From the NCBI RefSeq assembly GCF_009729055.1, contig NZ_CP045484.1, positions 2,676,872 through 2,740,871 of the forward strand: DNA of 64,000 nucleotides, in the 5' to 3' direction. The translations under genes were made by a program, and so were the position numbers. Shown here in pieces: positions 35,721 through 44,933 of this stretch. Origin of the DNA: Sulfurisphaera ohwakuensis (GTDB taxonomy: Archaea; Thermoproteota; Thermoprotei_A; Sulfolobales; Sulfolobaceae). Under the pieces are notes generated by a model. It was not told the origin of the DNA, searched no databases, and saw only the letters and a program-made list of their open reading frames with translations. Numbering within the stretch: position 1 is the first letter of the stretch; each line of letters begins with the position of its first letter.

Positions 35721-36830
35721 TTAATATGCAACCTCTTTACTTAACTTAGTTTCAAGAACCTTAGCTCTACTTTTAATATCGTCATTTAATGTTTTCATAA
35801 TTTCATTAACATCTATTCCCCACAGTTTTGCTGCGTTTTCATACAATATTTTCTTCTTTATATCTAAAGTTAGTTGAACTCCGTATTCCTTTTCTATATC
35901 CGGTGGTAATTCGAATTTAATGAAATCCTCTATTATCCATTTTGGATTCCATATTGCATAGTCTGATCCGTATAATATTCTATCTGGTCCTAACCAGAAT
36001 AATAGTTCAGCCATTATTTGTGCAAAGTATCTTGGTCTCTTATGTATAAACGCTGTAGCTACTGCTAATCCAGCATAAACGTTTTTATCTTGAACTCCTA
36101 TCCAACAGAAATCATCAAATCTTGGTAATCCTATATGTGTTACTACAAATTTCATTTCCGGGAATGATGAAGCTGCAGCATCTACATCTTTTACATCAAA
36201 CGCATCCTTATCTAGGGGCCATACAGTTGGTCCCTTATGGGGTACTAAGATGTTTATTCCAAGTGATTTACTAAATTCTATGAACTCAAAAGCTTCTCTT
36301 GAATCTAATCTCCATCCTCTTGATAAATTGCCACCAATATCTTTCCATTCTGCAGTGTATAGTTTCACATGACGCATTTGCCAAGGTTTAACCCTATATT
36401 TTCTAACATCTTCCTCTAATTGTTTTTTACCTTGTTCACCATCTCTGGGATCCCATCTGGTACCTATTATAAATCTGTAGGGATTTTCATAAACTAGTTT
36501 GCCGAATTCTTCAGTGTTTCCGAAAGGTGTACGATAGAAGTATAATAGATATTGTGGTTGGGTAATTCCTATATCAACGTAACCGTTAAGAAATACGTCT
36601 TCAATCATTTTCTTTGGTCCGTAATATTTGAAGGTATTATAATCCATTATATATTCTTGGGGACTTAACGATTTGTGGTAGTCGTAAAAGCAATCTATCC
36701 ATCCTTTAGCCAATTCTGGTCTTAACCAATTATCCTCATGGGCTTTCCATACATGTATATGATAATCTATTACGGGGATCTCATGAATTTTACCATCTGG
36801 TGTTTCTACTTTTATCAAATATTTCCCCAT
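35721..36830 (-). CDS. amidohydrolase-2 family metal-dependent hydrolase (ACMSD-like)
   Basis: 369 residues. The TIM-barrel metal ligands are H24 and H26 (IDYHIHVW), a mid-protein His (LVPHKGPTVW), a His after strand six (VVTHIGLPRF) and Asp in YGSDYAIWN. Amidohydrolase-2 members decarboxylate or hydrolyse aromatic and small organic substrates. Homologues co-occur with propane/acetone monooxygenase genes, where the role is unsettled and maturation has been proposed. It is first in the operon with DUF59 and ADH; the hydroxylase subunits are not in this window. ATG 36830 is preceded by an AT-rich promoter region. Confidence 0.88.
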   Translation of the reverse strand: MGKYLIKVETPDGKIHEIPVIDYHIHVWKAHEDNWLRPELAKGWIDCFYDYHKSLSPQEYIMDYNTFKYYGPKKMIEDVFLNGYVDIGITQPQYLLYFYRTPFGNTEEFGKLVYENPYRFIIGTRWDPRDGEQGKKQLEEDVRKYRVKPWQMRHVKLYTAEWKDIGGNLSRGWRLDSREAFEFIEFSKSLGINILVPHKGPTVWPLDKDAFDVKDVDAAASSFPEMKFVVTHIGLPRFDDFCWIGVQDKNVYAGLAVATAFIHKRPRYFAQIMAELLFWLGPDRILYGSDYAIWNPKWIIEDFIKFELPPDIEKEYGVQLTLDIKKKILYENAAKLWGIDVNEIMKTLNDDIKSRAKVLETKLSKEVAY

Positions 36831-37406
36831 ATTATATTGATCATGTTTATTTAAAAATCTTTGTTAAAAAAGGAAAGATAAGAATGTATTTTAATGATAT
36901 GGATAGAGTAACGTATAAAATATAGTAAGTGCTAAGGGGAAAAAAAATTCGACGACACGAAATATATCTTGTTACTTCAGTCATTAGTTCACTTTTGATA
37001 CCTTCTTGTCTTTTAATATGAAAAAGACTATAGAGTATCCTTTTAAGGGAGAAAATAAATGAGATAAAGCCACTAAAACTCTACACTGTTCTTCTATTTT
37101 ATTATCATTCTTCAGCTATAAATTTATCTTAACTTCTTATCTTCTATATATTCTTCTCTGGTACTATTTATCTGAAAATCGTCAATTCTCATAAAACTTT
37201 TTGGTTAATATATATTCTCTATAATGAGGTGTGGAATAAGATCTGATCACTTGAGATAAAATAAGGTTTAATGTATCATTGCTCGGTTAAGCAATTCGCT
37301 CAGTTATTTAATAATCATCCTTTACCTTAAGTGTTCTCACACTACTATGAAGTTATAAAATCTGGTAGAGTATGTGTGAAAAAGGCTTTAGGTAGAACAA
37401 CTTCCG
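36831..37406. other. 576-bp gap with one shared repeat word
   Basis: No coding frame. ATGAAAAAGACTATA at 37018 is identical to one arm of the inverted repeat at 5284-5415. The first 60 bp upstream of the amidohydrolase should hold its promoter. Confidence 0.4.
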
Positions 37407-39701
37407 TTAAGTTTTACTACATTTGTTAGTAAGTACTGTAAATATTGGTATTTCTTTCACATTAATTATTGATTTTACGGCATTAAGGATTGCTGGAGGG
37501 GCCGCCATAGTTCCTCCTTCTCCTAACCCAGAAAAGTAATCACTATTGCTTTCTATATGCTCCACTTCTATATTGGGACTTTCAATTGCAGTCATAACTC
37601 CATAGTCTGAAAAGGTTTGAGTTAATGGTATTCCTTCATCGTTATATTCTATTGATGCATACAAGGCTACTTCAATACCATGAAAGGTTGAACCAATTAT
37701 CTGACCTTTCGCAAAATTTTCATTAATTATTTTACCAGCATCATGTATTACGTAGTATTTTAGTATTTTGGGTATGTTAGTTTCATCTATCTCGATTTCT
37801 ACTATATGACCCATGCAACCGTATGATATTGAGGAATTTATCTTTCCTTCTTTTATGTTATCAGCATAGGGGGATTGGAAATAACCTACTGCTGTGAGAC
37901 TTCCTTCTATTCCTTTCAATTTAACTGGATCCCAATAGAACGTACCAACTAGATGTCTTAATGATATAGATTTATCTCCAGATACTGTACTTATTCTTCC
38001 ATTTTGAATTTTTAGTTCAGATTTTTGAACTCCTAATATTTCTGAAGCCATATCCTTTAGTTTATTCTCTAACTGGTCTAATGCATTATTTAATGCGGGT
38101 AAAACTATTGGAGTAAATCTACTAGAATAACTGCCAGAGGATATAACCCACGGTCTAGTTGTATCAACGTTATATATAACCTCTATATCCTCTGGGCTTA
38201 CTCCTAATCTTTTAGATACTATTTCGGAGATTACGGTTTCATGACCTTGTCCCTCATTTGTCCCATTTACTGTTACTTTAACTTTCGAGTAAGGATCTAT
38301 TTGCACAATTACCATATCTTGAGCTGAAGATTTAGGTAAATAATCTTTGCTTTCTCTAGCTAAGTCTAAGTATCCTATATTAGTACCTGATGGCTCTACT
38401 ACTAGTGAGGTACCTATTGCAACTCTCTTTCCTCTTTTCCTTTCCTCATTAACCTCTACCTTGAGCTTATCGTACAACTCTTTCATCCTTTTTAGGACAT
38501 TATAACAACTAAATCCGTAATATCTGCCTCCTGTAACTGTCTCGTATTGTATGGTTTTTATCACGTTTCTCATTCTAACCTCTATGGGATCCATACCTAT
38601 TTCTCTTGCAAATTCATCTATTGCACTCTCTAATGCTAAATACAAATGTGGTCCTCCATAACCCCTATTCAATCCAGTAGGAACTGTATTAGTTAGGACT
38701 GCTCTATACGTTAATTTTAATGCTTGTATATCATAAGGACCAGTTAAATTTCCGTGGTTTCTAAGCAAATTTCCGGGCTCTGGAGGTCTAGGATATGCTC
38801 CTAAGTTATCTGTGAGTTCCATGTCTATAGCGTGGATTTTTCCCTCCTTATCTCCATATATTCTTATAATCGACTCTCTTTCAGCTCCAACGGAACTTGA
38901 AGTTAAGTGTTCGTTTCTAGTTTCTATCCATTTTAATGGTCTATTTACTAGTCTTGAAGATGCTGCAACTAAAGCCATGTATGGATAAATTGCGCTCTTA
39001 ATGCCAAATGATCCTCCTATGTCTCTTGGTCCTCTTATAACTACTTTAGATTTTAATGCTTTACTTAAGAGATAGTGAATGGTAAATGGCCCCTGAAAGT
39101 TAGAAAAAATTTCGTACTCTTCTCCGTTATACTTCGCGTAGACTTCGTATGTTTCTAAGGGAGATGAGGTGTATCTTGGAAATTTTATCTTTTCCTCAAT
39201 TACTACATTTGCTTTCTTAATTTCGTCCATATATTTTCCGTAAATAAATGTTTTATCTAGCACTATATTTGATTTTAGATTAGGATGAATTGGCGGCTTA
39301 GAAATCGCGTCAGATATACTTATAATTGCGTCTAATGGCTCATAATCTACTTGTAGTAATTCTTTTGCATCTTCTGCTATGTAATCATCTTTTGCAACTA
39401 TTACAGCCACAGGTTCACCATAATAAACTGTTTTATCTCTAGCTATAGGATAATATTCCAAATTTATGTCTAGTGATAATGGAAAAGGATCTAGAAGGTT
39501 TTTTAAATCATTATATGTTATTACTTTTATTACTCCGTCTAATTTTTCTGCTTCTTCTTTGTTGATTCTTATTATTTTGGCATGAGCATAAGGAGATCTA
39601 ACTATAGAAACAGAAAAATAACCTTTTATTTCTTTAGTTAATACGTCATCAATATACGAACCTTCTCCCTTTACAAATCGAAACCCCTCTTTAAATATCA
39701 T
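37407..39701 (-). CDS. molybdopterin hydroxylase large subunit (xanthine/CO/aldehyde dehydrogenase family)
   Basis: 764 residues, normal length for the Mo-binding subunit. The N-terminal domain starts GEGSYIDDV and has VRSPYAHAKI. Mo-cofactor loops include GPRDIGGSFGIKS, TNTVPTGLNRGYGGP, NGTNEGQGHETV and the C-terminal GLGEGGTMAAPPAILNAV with the conserved active-site Glu. Such proteins oxidise aldehydes, CO, purines or aromatic acids with FAD and 2Fe-2S partner subunits. No partner genes are adjacent here: the next gene, two bases upstream, is an enoyl-CoA hydratase. Partner subunits must come from elsewhere. The substrate cannot be read from the sequence; the AYRW-type CO-dehydrogenase loop is absent. 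Confidence 0.9.
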   Translation of the reverse strand: MIFKEGFRFVKGEGSYIDDVLTKEIKGYFSVSIVRSPYAHAKIIRINKEEAEKLDGVIKVITYNDLKNLLDPFPLSLDINLEYYPIARDKTVYYGEPVAVIVAKDDYIAEDAKELLQVDYEPLDAIISISDAISKPPIHPNLKSNIVLDKTFIYGKYMDEIKKANVVIEEKIKFPRYTSSPLETYEVYAKYNGEEYEIFSNFQGPFTIHYLLSKALKSKVVIRGPRDIGGSFGIKSAIYPYMALVAASSRLVNRPLKWIETRNEHLTSSSVGAERESIIRIYGDKEGKIHAIDMELTDNLGAYPRPPEPGNLLRNHGNLTGPYDIQALKLTYRAVLTNTVPTGLNRGYGGPHLYLALESAIDEFAREIGMDPIEVRMRNVIKTIQYETVTGGRYYGFSCYNVLKRMKELYDKLKVEVNEERKRGKRVAIGTSLVVEPSGTNIGYLDLARESKDYLPKSSAQDMVIVQIDPYSKVKVTVNGTNEGQGHETVISEIVSKRLGVSPEDIEVIYNVDTTRPWVISSGSYSSRFTPIVLPALNNALDQLENKLKDMASEILGVQKSELKIQNGRISTVSGDKSISLRHLVGTFYWDPVKLKGIEGSLTAVGYFQSPYADNIKEGKINSSISYGCMGHIVEIEIDETNIPKILKYYVIHDAGKIINENFAKGQIIGSTFHGIEVALYASIEYNDEGIPLTQTFSDYGVMTAIESPNIEVEHIESNSDYFSGLGEGGTMAAPPAILNAVKSIINVKEIPIFTVLTNKCSKT

Positions 39702-39703
39702 AC

Positions 39704-40468
39704 TTACCTACCGTTAAAATTAGGCTTCCTCTTATTTAAGAAGGACTCTACGCCTTCTCTGAAGTCTTCACTATATCTAAGTAAGCCGAAGGTTTTCCTT
39801 TCAATATCAAATCCTGCGTAAAATGGTGAATCTGCAACCTCTCTTATTATTTTCTTTAACGCCTTGAGGGCTAAGGGAGATAGGCTAGCTAAATCTTTAG
39901 CTATTTCTAATGCTCTTCCTTCTAGTTTATCTTCATCGACAATCTCATGAATTATCCCCCACTGAAGTGCAGTTTGTGCGTCTATTCTCTTTCCTAACAT
40001 TAACATGTACGTAGCTCTAGATACACCTAACATTTTTACTATCCTAGTTACTCCTCCACTTGCAGGTACCATTCCTAATCTTATTTCTGGAAAGCTAAAT
40101 TCACTTTTAGGTGTAGCTATTCTTATATCACAAGATAATGCTAATTCTAAGCCTGCACCAAATGTGTATCCGTTTATTGCAGCTATTACTGGCTTAGTTA
40201 TTCTTTCACTTGTTGATAAATCTTCTCCCCAATCTAGTAAAGTCTCTGGGTTTAATGATAGGAACTCACTTATATCTCCTCCTGAACTAAAAGCTTTCCC
40301 ACCTACGCCTTCTATAATTATTACTCTTACGCTCGGATCTTTGTCTAATTCTATAATTTTCTCTCCTATTTCTTTCCTCATCTCAACGGTTATTGCGTTC
40401 ATTTTTTCTTGTCTATCTATTAATATTTTACCTATTTTATTCTCTTTATTTACCTCAACCTTAATCAT
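39704..40468 (-). CDS. enoyl-CoA hydratase/isomerase (crotonase family)
   Basis: 254 residues. The oxyanion loop is AFSSGGDISEF at about 71-81. GYTFGAGLELALSCDIRIA (about 113-131) carries the second glycine and one Glu, and FPEIRLGMVPASGG (about 138-151) supplies the other catalytic Glu. Both hydratase glutamates appear present, favouring hydration of 2-enoyl-CoA. It lies two bases from the Mo-hydroxylase gene and 67 bp after the acyl-CoA synthetase, consistent with one operon for activation and degradation of an organic acid. Confidence 0.9.
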   Translation of the reverse strand: MIKVEVNKENKIGKILIDRQEKMNAITVEMRKEIGEKIIELDKDPSVRVIIIEGVGGKAFSSGGDISEFLSLNPETLLDWGEDLSTSERITKPVIAAINGYTFGAGLELALSCDIRIATPKSEFSFPEIRLGMVPASGGVTRIVKMLGVSRATYMLMLGKRIDAQTALQWGIIHEIVDEDKLEGRALEIAKDLASLSPLALKALKKIIREVADSPFYAGFDIERKTFGLLRYSEDFREGVESFLNKRKPNFNGR

Positions 40469-40535
40469 ATAATATCACACTAATCTTAACTGTACATAAT
40501 ATTATTTAAGTTTTTCCCTTAACTTAGTAATATTT

Positions 40536-42224
40536 TTATTGTTTTTCTAATTTCTTTATGATTTCTGGATTTTCTAATGTACTTATATCACCAACATTAC
40601 TACCACTTTCTATTGATTTCAAAACTCTCCTCATTATTTTACCACTTAATGTATGTGGTAATTCTTTTACGAACTCTATTTCTCTGGGAACCATGTGTGA
40701 AGCTAATTTCTCTTTAACATAATTTTGGATTTGTTGTTTAAGTTCATCTGTAGGTTCATATTCCTTTTTAAGTACTACATACGCCTTTATCTTATGCCCT
40801 CTAACAGGGTCTTCTATGCCTATAACACCAACTTCAGCTACTGCTGGATGGGTTGATATTACACTCTCTATTTCTATTGGACTAACTCTGTAGCCAGAAA
40901 CTTTAATTACATCATCTGCCCTACCCAAGTACCAGAAATATCCATCTTCATCCATATAAGCTAAATCACCAGTTAAATAATAACCGTTCTTAAAGTTACC
41001 CTTCCATCTCTCCTCATCTCCCCATATTCCTCTAGCCATAGCTGGAAAATCAGGTTTGAAAGCTAATATACCTCTGGTGTTAGGTGGAAGAGGATTTCCG
41101 TTTTCATCAACTATCAGAGCCTCGACTCCCGGTAATGGTTTACCCATGGATCCAACTTTTATGGGCATTGAAATGAAGTTAGCTATGACATATGTCGCAG
41201 TCTCAGTCTGACCATATCCATCATGAACCGGAACTCCAAATATTTGGAGACCTATTTTAACAGTATCTGGATCTACATATTCTCCGCCTGCATGTATGAA
41301 TCTAACTGATGAAAGATCATATTTCTTACTAAGCTCCAGACCTTCTTTCTTTAACAATCTTAAGGCTGTTGGTGCAGTAGAAATTACAGAAACTTTAAAT
41401 TCTTGGATAATAGAATACCAAGTTTCAGCCTTAAATCTTCCCTCATATGAAACAAGAGGAATACTATTAACCCATGATGTCCATACACCCGCAAATCCTG
41501 CTACCCACGCTGGATCTCCGGTATGCCAAAATATATCTTGTGGATGCATATCAAAATGATATTTTCCAGAAATGTAATAGAACGTTAAAATATCCTGGGC
41601 ATGCCAAATTCCTTTAGGTTTTCCAGTGGTTCCAGAAGTATAAAGTATTAAGAAAGGATCGTTAATTGATCTCTTTTCATAGGAAATATTACCTATCCTA
41701 TGACTTTCTCCTTCTATTCCATCATCAGTAGTTCTTAAAACCTTAATCCCACTTATATTCTTAAATTTATCTGCCAGCTCTTCATGCACAATAGCTACTT
41801 TAGCCCCACTGTTTTCCACTCTATACCTTATTGCCTCTTCACCAAATGTTGAAAAGATAGGAACTATGATACCACCTATCATAGCTATTGCAATAAATGA
41901 GAAGTATAATGATGGTGTCCTTTTAGACATTATAACTACTCTATCCCCTCTTTTTACTCCATTATTTTCTAATACATCTCTAAATGTAGCACCTTTCTTC
42001 TCTAAATCATTAAATGTTAACTTTCTTATACTGCCTTCTTCACTCACCCATAATAAGGCAAGTTTATCATTTTTATTATGTATTGCTAATTCTCCTGCAT
42101 TTACTTCACCATAATAATTGAGCTCCTTGCGTACTCTGTCCCAATTAAAATTTCTTCTTACTTCATCGTAGTCAGTTAAATTTGGCTTTACTACTATTTT
42201 CTTGTCCTTTATTATTTCTACCAT
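40536..42224 (-). CDS. acyl-CoA synthetase, ACS (AMP-forming) family
   Basis: 562 residues. ATP loop LYTSGTTGKPKG at about 193-204, VHDGYGQTETA at about 330, the hinge region YLTGDLAYMDEDGYFWYLGRADDVIKVSGY, and the C-terminal lysine motif LPHTLSGKIMRR. Length lies between acetyl-CoA synthetase (about 650) and medium-chain ligases (about 540). It makes acyl-CoA from a short carboxylic acid, probably upstream of the enoyl-CoA hydratase in the same operon. The 477-bp region upstream holds the promoter and separates it from a divergent regulator. Confidence 0.92.
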   Translation of the reverse strand: MVEIIKDKKIVVKPNLTDYDEVRRNFNWDRVRKELNYYGEVNAGELAIHNKNDKLALLWVSEEGSIRKLTFNDLEKKGATFRDVLENNGVKRGDRVVIMSKRTPSLYFSFIAIAMIGGIIVPIFSTFGEEAIRYRVENSGAKVAIVHEELADKFKNISGIKVLRTTDDGIEGESHRIGNISYEKRSINDPFLILYTSGTTGKPKGIWHAQDILTFYYISGKYHFDMHPQDIFWHTGDPAWVAGFAGVWTSWVNSIPLVSYEGRFKAETWYSIIQEFKVSVISTAPTALRLLKKEGLELSKKYDLSSVRFIHAGGEYVDPDTVKIGLQIFGVPVHDGYGQTETATYVIANFISMPIKVGSMGKPLPGVEALIVDENGNPLPPNTRGILAFKPDFPAMARGIWGDEERWKGNFKNGYYLTGDLAYMDEDGYFWYLGRADDVIKVSGYRVSPIEIESVISTHPAVAEVGVIGIEDPVRGHKIKAYVVLKKEYEPTDELKQQIQNYVKEKLASHMVPREIEFVKELPHTLSGKIMRRVLKSIESGSNVGDISTLENPEIIKKLEKQ

Positions 42225-42701
42225 AATTATATCATCTATGTTTTATTACGCTTATTTATAAGCTTTACGTGTTATTTCAGTTTTCACTATAGTTCGTGTA
42301 ATATTCGAAAGATTAATGGAAAAGTGAATTCAATATTCTTAAAGTTTTAGATAAAAAATCATATCTAGTGAGAGTTAATGTTTTTGGTGATCTAGGCGGA
42401 TTGTATTAGAAAATCTCAATTTTTAGATAATGAAAAGTATTTTACTCCTTAAAATGACAAAAGATGAAATCTATTATATAATAAAAATTATCCATTACTA
42501 CGTGATAAATATTATGATTGTTTAAACAATCATATTTTTGAGACTTTAATGGATAAAGCGTTTCTTTTTTTCCTATGGTTTTAAAGTATCGTTGCCTTTA
42601 AATTACTGAATAGGAATCTTCTTTGCTTTCCTTATCGGACGTTCTAATACTAAATTGCCAGGATATTTCTCATATCTTAACAATTCCTAAATAATTTATA
42701 A
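42225..42701. promoter_or_regulatory. divergent intergenic region with a perfect 22-bp palindrome
   Basis: The region separates the acyl-CoA synthetase (minus) from a Bat-type regulator (plus). The perfect palindrome TATGATTGTTTAAACAATCATA starts near 42516, about 165 bp before the regulator. It is a candidate operator. The word ATGATTGTTTAAAC is loosely like the MITE-like ends (ATGACTGTTTGAGAAC), so a transposon-end origin is an alternative. Confidence 0.45.
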
Positions 42702-43391
42702 ATGGTGAAGTTGCTATATAAATTAATGAGAAACTTTAACAATTACCCCATAAAGCTCGTAACTCTTCATATAATACATGAGAATTGCTGGAGTAGATAT
42801 TATTTAAACGATGATTTAGTGAAGATATTGGATTTGATACCTTATATGGAGAAGAACCTTTTAAGAGTATTTGCAATAACTTCCGAAAAGGGGTATAAAA
42901 CCATAGAAAAATTAAAGTTTGATGGTAAAATAAAAGAAATATTTAATGTGTATAGAGATGGTAATGGTATATTCATAGATTTAGCTAGGGATTTTGATAG
43001 TTCTGTTCTGTCTATTATAAATAAAAATAATGGAATTGTTTTAAATACTGCAAAATATGAAGGAATGGAAATATGGAATATTCTAATTTATGAACATAAA
43101 ATTAATAGAATGCTTAAGGAATTAGATGATATAGCACAAATTGAGAAGATTAAAATAAGTGACCATATTCCGCTTACTAATACTTTATCCGATAATGAGT
43201 TAAAAATTCTTTCAATAGCTTATGAAAATGGTTATTTTGATTATCCAAGGAAAATTAAGTCTGGAGAATTAGCTAGTCTTCTCGGCATAAGTCAGTCAAC
43301 ATTAATTTACTATTTAAGAAACGCAGAAAGAAAAATAATAGGGCAATTCTTGAGAAAGAGCCGTATGGAGCAAACTGATGAACAAGTATAG
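42702..43391 (+). CDS. Bat-type (HTH_10) transcriptional regulator
   Basis: 229 residues. The C-terminal DNA-binding domain has the HTH_10 pattern: LSDNELKILSIAYENGYFDY, then GELASLLGISQSTLIYYLRN (residues about 188-207). The N-terminal 150 residues are a ligand or signal domain of unknown fold (HIIHENCWSRYYLNDDLVKI). It is divergent from the acyl-CoA synthetase operon and convergent with ubiD. By position it is a likely regulator of these catabolic genes, probably through the palindrome upstream. Confidence 0.88.
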   Translation: MVKLLYKLMRNFNNYPIKLVTLHIIHENCWSRYYLNDDLVKILDLIPYMEKNLLRVFAITSEKGYKTIEKLKFDGKIKEIFNVYRDGNGIFIDLARDFDSSVLSIINKNNGIVLNTAKYEGMEIWNILIYEHKINRMLKELDDIAQIEKIKISDHIPLTNTLSDNELKILSIAYENGYFDYPRKIKSGELASLLGISQSTLIYYLRNAERKIIGQFLRKSRMEQTDEQV

Positions 43392-43479
43392 ATTAAATCC
43401 TATTTTAGTGTCAATTATCATTAAGCTTATTTTAAGAGATAGACTATAATAAATAGAAACAGGTTTTTAGAATATTTCT

Positions 43480-44916
43480 TCAATTAGAGAAAATTTCACT
43501 CCACTTCTCCATTACTTTTTTACTTAGTTCTTCACTGGGTTTAACTTCTATTGGAAATTCATTTCTAATTAGCCTACTAAATGGCTTTACTGCGTAGATT
43601 ATTGCCCTAGATGAGGAATATTCCTTCAAGTTTTCTTTCCTTTCAGCCATTGGATCTAACGGAGTACTGGTAACGTTTTTAATAACGTCTATCGAAGTTG
43701 CTGGATCAGATCTAGTACACATAGCCCATACTACCTGGTTTAAGTCTGAAGGATCAATGTCATCGTCAACTACAATTACATATCTCCCGCCATAAGCACC
43801 TAAAGGACTTGTGCTAACTAAATGCCCTACCATAGTTGCATGACCGGCAAAAGATTGCTTTATTGATATTACAATAAATGCTCTCGAGAAACCAACTTCA
43901 TGAGCCCAAACTCCTTTTATATTAGGTACTCCAGCTCTTTCTAGGAAATCCCAAATCATAGCAGATCTTATGGGACATCTAAAATAAGAATAATCATATG
44001 GAGGTATACTAGGTGCAGTACCTAATAATATTGGATCTTGTCTATAATAAACCCTCTTAACATCAATTACTGGACTTTTCATTCTCCCTCCAGCATAATA
44101 TCCCATAAACTCCCCAAAAGGTCCCTCATCAGTTAATTCACCAGTTATATATCCCTCTACAGCTATTTCACTGTCAGCAGGAATAGGGAGACCAGTAACT
44201 TCACCTCTAAACACTCTGAATCTTTCTCCTATTACTGCTCCTGCAAAATTGTATTCAGAAACTCCTAAAGGTACTTCCATACCAGCAAATATTAAAAGAG
44301 ACAAAGGTGGGCCAAAGGATATTGCTATTGGAGCTTTCTTACCTTTACTCAAATATTTTTCAATATGTAATCTACCATGGTGACTGGCCTCTATAAATAT
44401 TGCCAATCTATTTTTGTCAACTAGCATTACCCTATAAGTTCCTACATTAACCCAATTAGAGTCTGGGTCACTTGTTATTACTGCATCTGCTGTACCTATG
44501 TATCTCCCACCATCCATTTCATGCCATTTAGGTGCGGGAAATTTTAAGAGATTCACATTATCCTCCTTGTCAACGTTTTCTAAAAAAGGTGCATCAGAAA
44601 CTTCCAGTGGTTCATAGTTTCTGTATTCTTTATAAGCATAATTTAATCTTTCCCTCAACTTTAAGACCAATTCCATATTATTCAAATTGGGAGAAAAACC
44701 TAAGGCTAAACTAACCCTCCTAGAATCTAAAAGTGTTCCAGTAAGAAGCCTAAATCCTTTTGGATAATCAACTATCTCGTCAAATAGTAAAGTATATTTG
44801 TTCTTCTTTGCATTAAGGTCAGTAATTGCTCCAATTTCTAAATTCCAGTTTGCTCCCTTAATCTCCCTCAAAAGGTTTAATCTTCTAACCTCTTCAATAA
44901 ACTTTCTAATTTCCAT
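43480..44916 (-). CDS. UbiD-family (de)carboxylase
   Basis: 478 residues. UbiD signature regions include DPDSNWVNVGTYRVM, IFIEASHHGRLH, PADSEIAVEGYI followed by a LTDEGPFGEFMGYYAGGRMK block, which carries the E-R/K-E type active-site region. UbiD enzymes use prenylated FMN made by UbiX to decarboxylate aromatic or alpha-beta-unsaturated acids; no ubiX is in the window. It is 17 bp downstream of the alcohol dehydrogenase gene and forms an operon with it and the MFS transporter. Uptake, oxidation and decarboxylation of an aromatic compound is a plausible pathway (inference). Confidence 0.92.
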   Translation of the reverse strand: MEIRKFIEEVRRLNLLREIKGANWNLEIGAITDLNAKKNKYTLLFDEIVDYPKGFRLLTGTLLDSRRVSLALGFSPNLNNMELVLKLRERLNYAYKEYRNYEPLEVSDAPFLENVDKEDNVNLLKFPAPKWHEMDGGRYIGTADAVITSDPDSNWVNVGTYRVMLVDKNRLAIFIEASHHGRLHIEKYLSKGKKAPIAISFGPPLSLLIFAGMEVPLGVSEYNFAGAVIGERFRVFRGEVTGLPIPADSEIAVEGYITGELTDEGPFGEFMGYYAGGRMKSPVIDVKRVYYRQDPILLGTAPSIPPYDYSYFRCPIRSAMIWDFLERAGVPNIKGVWAHEVGFSRAFIVISIKQSFAGHATMVGHLVSTSPLGAYGGRYVIVVDDDIDPSDLNQVVWAMCTRSDPATSIDVIKNVTSTPLDPMAERKENLKEYSSSRAIIYAVKPFSRLIRNEFPIEVKPSEELSKKVMEKWSEIFSN

Positions 44917-44933
44917 ATTCTACTCTACCATAT

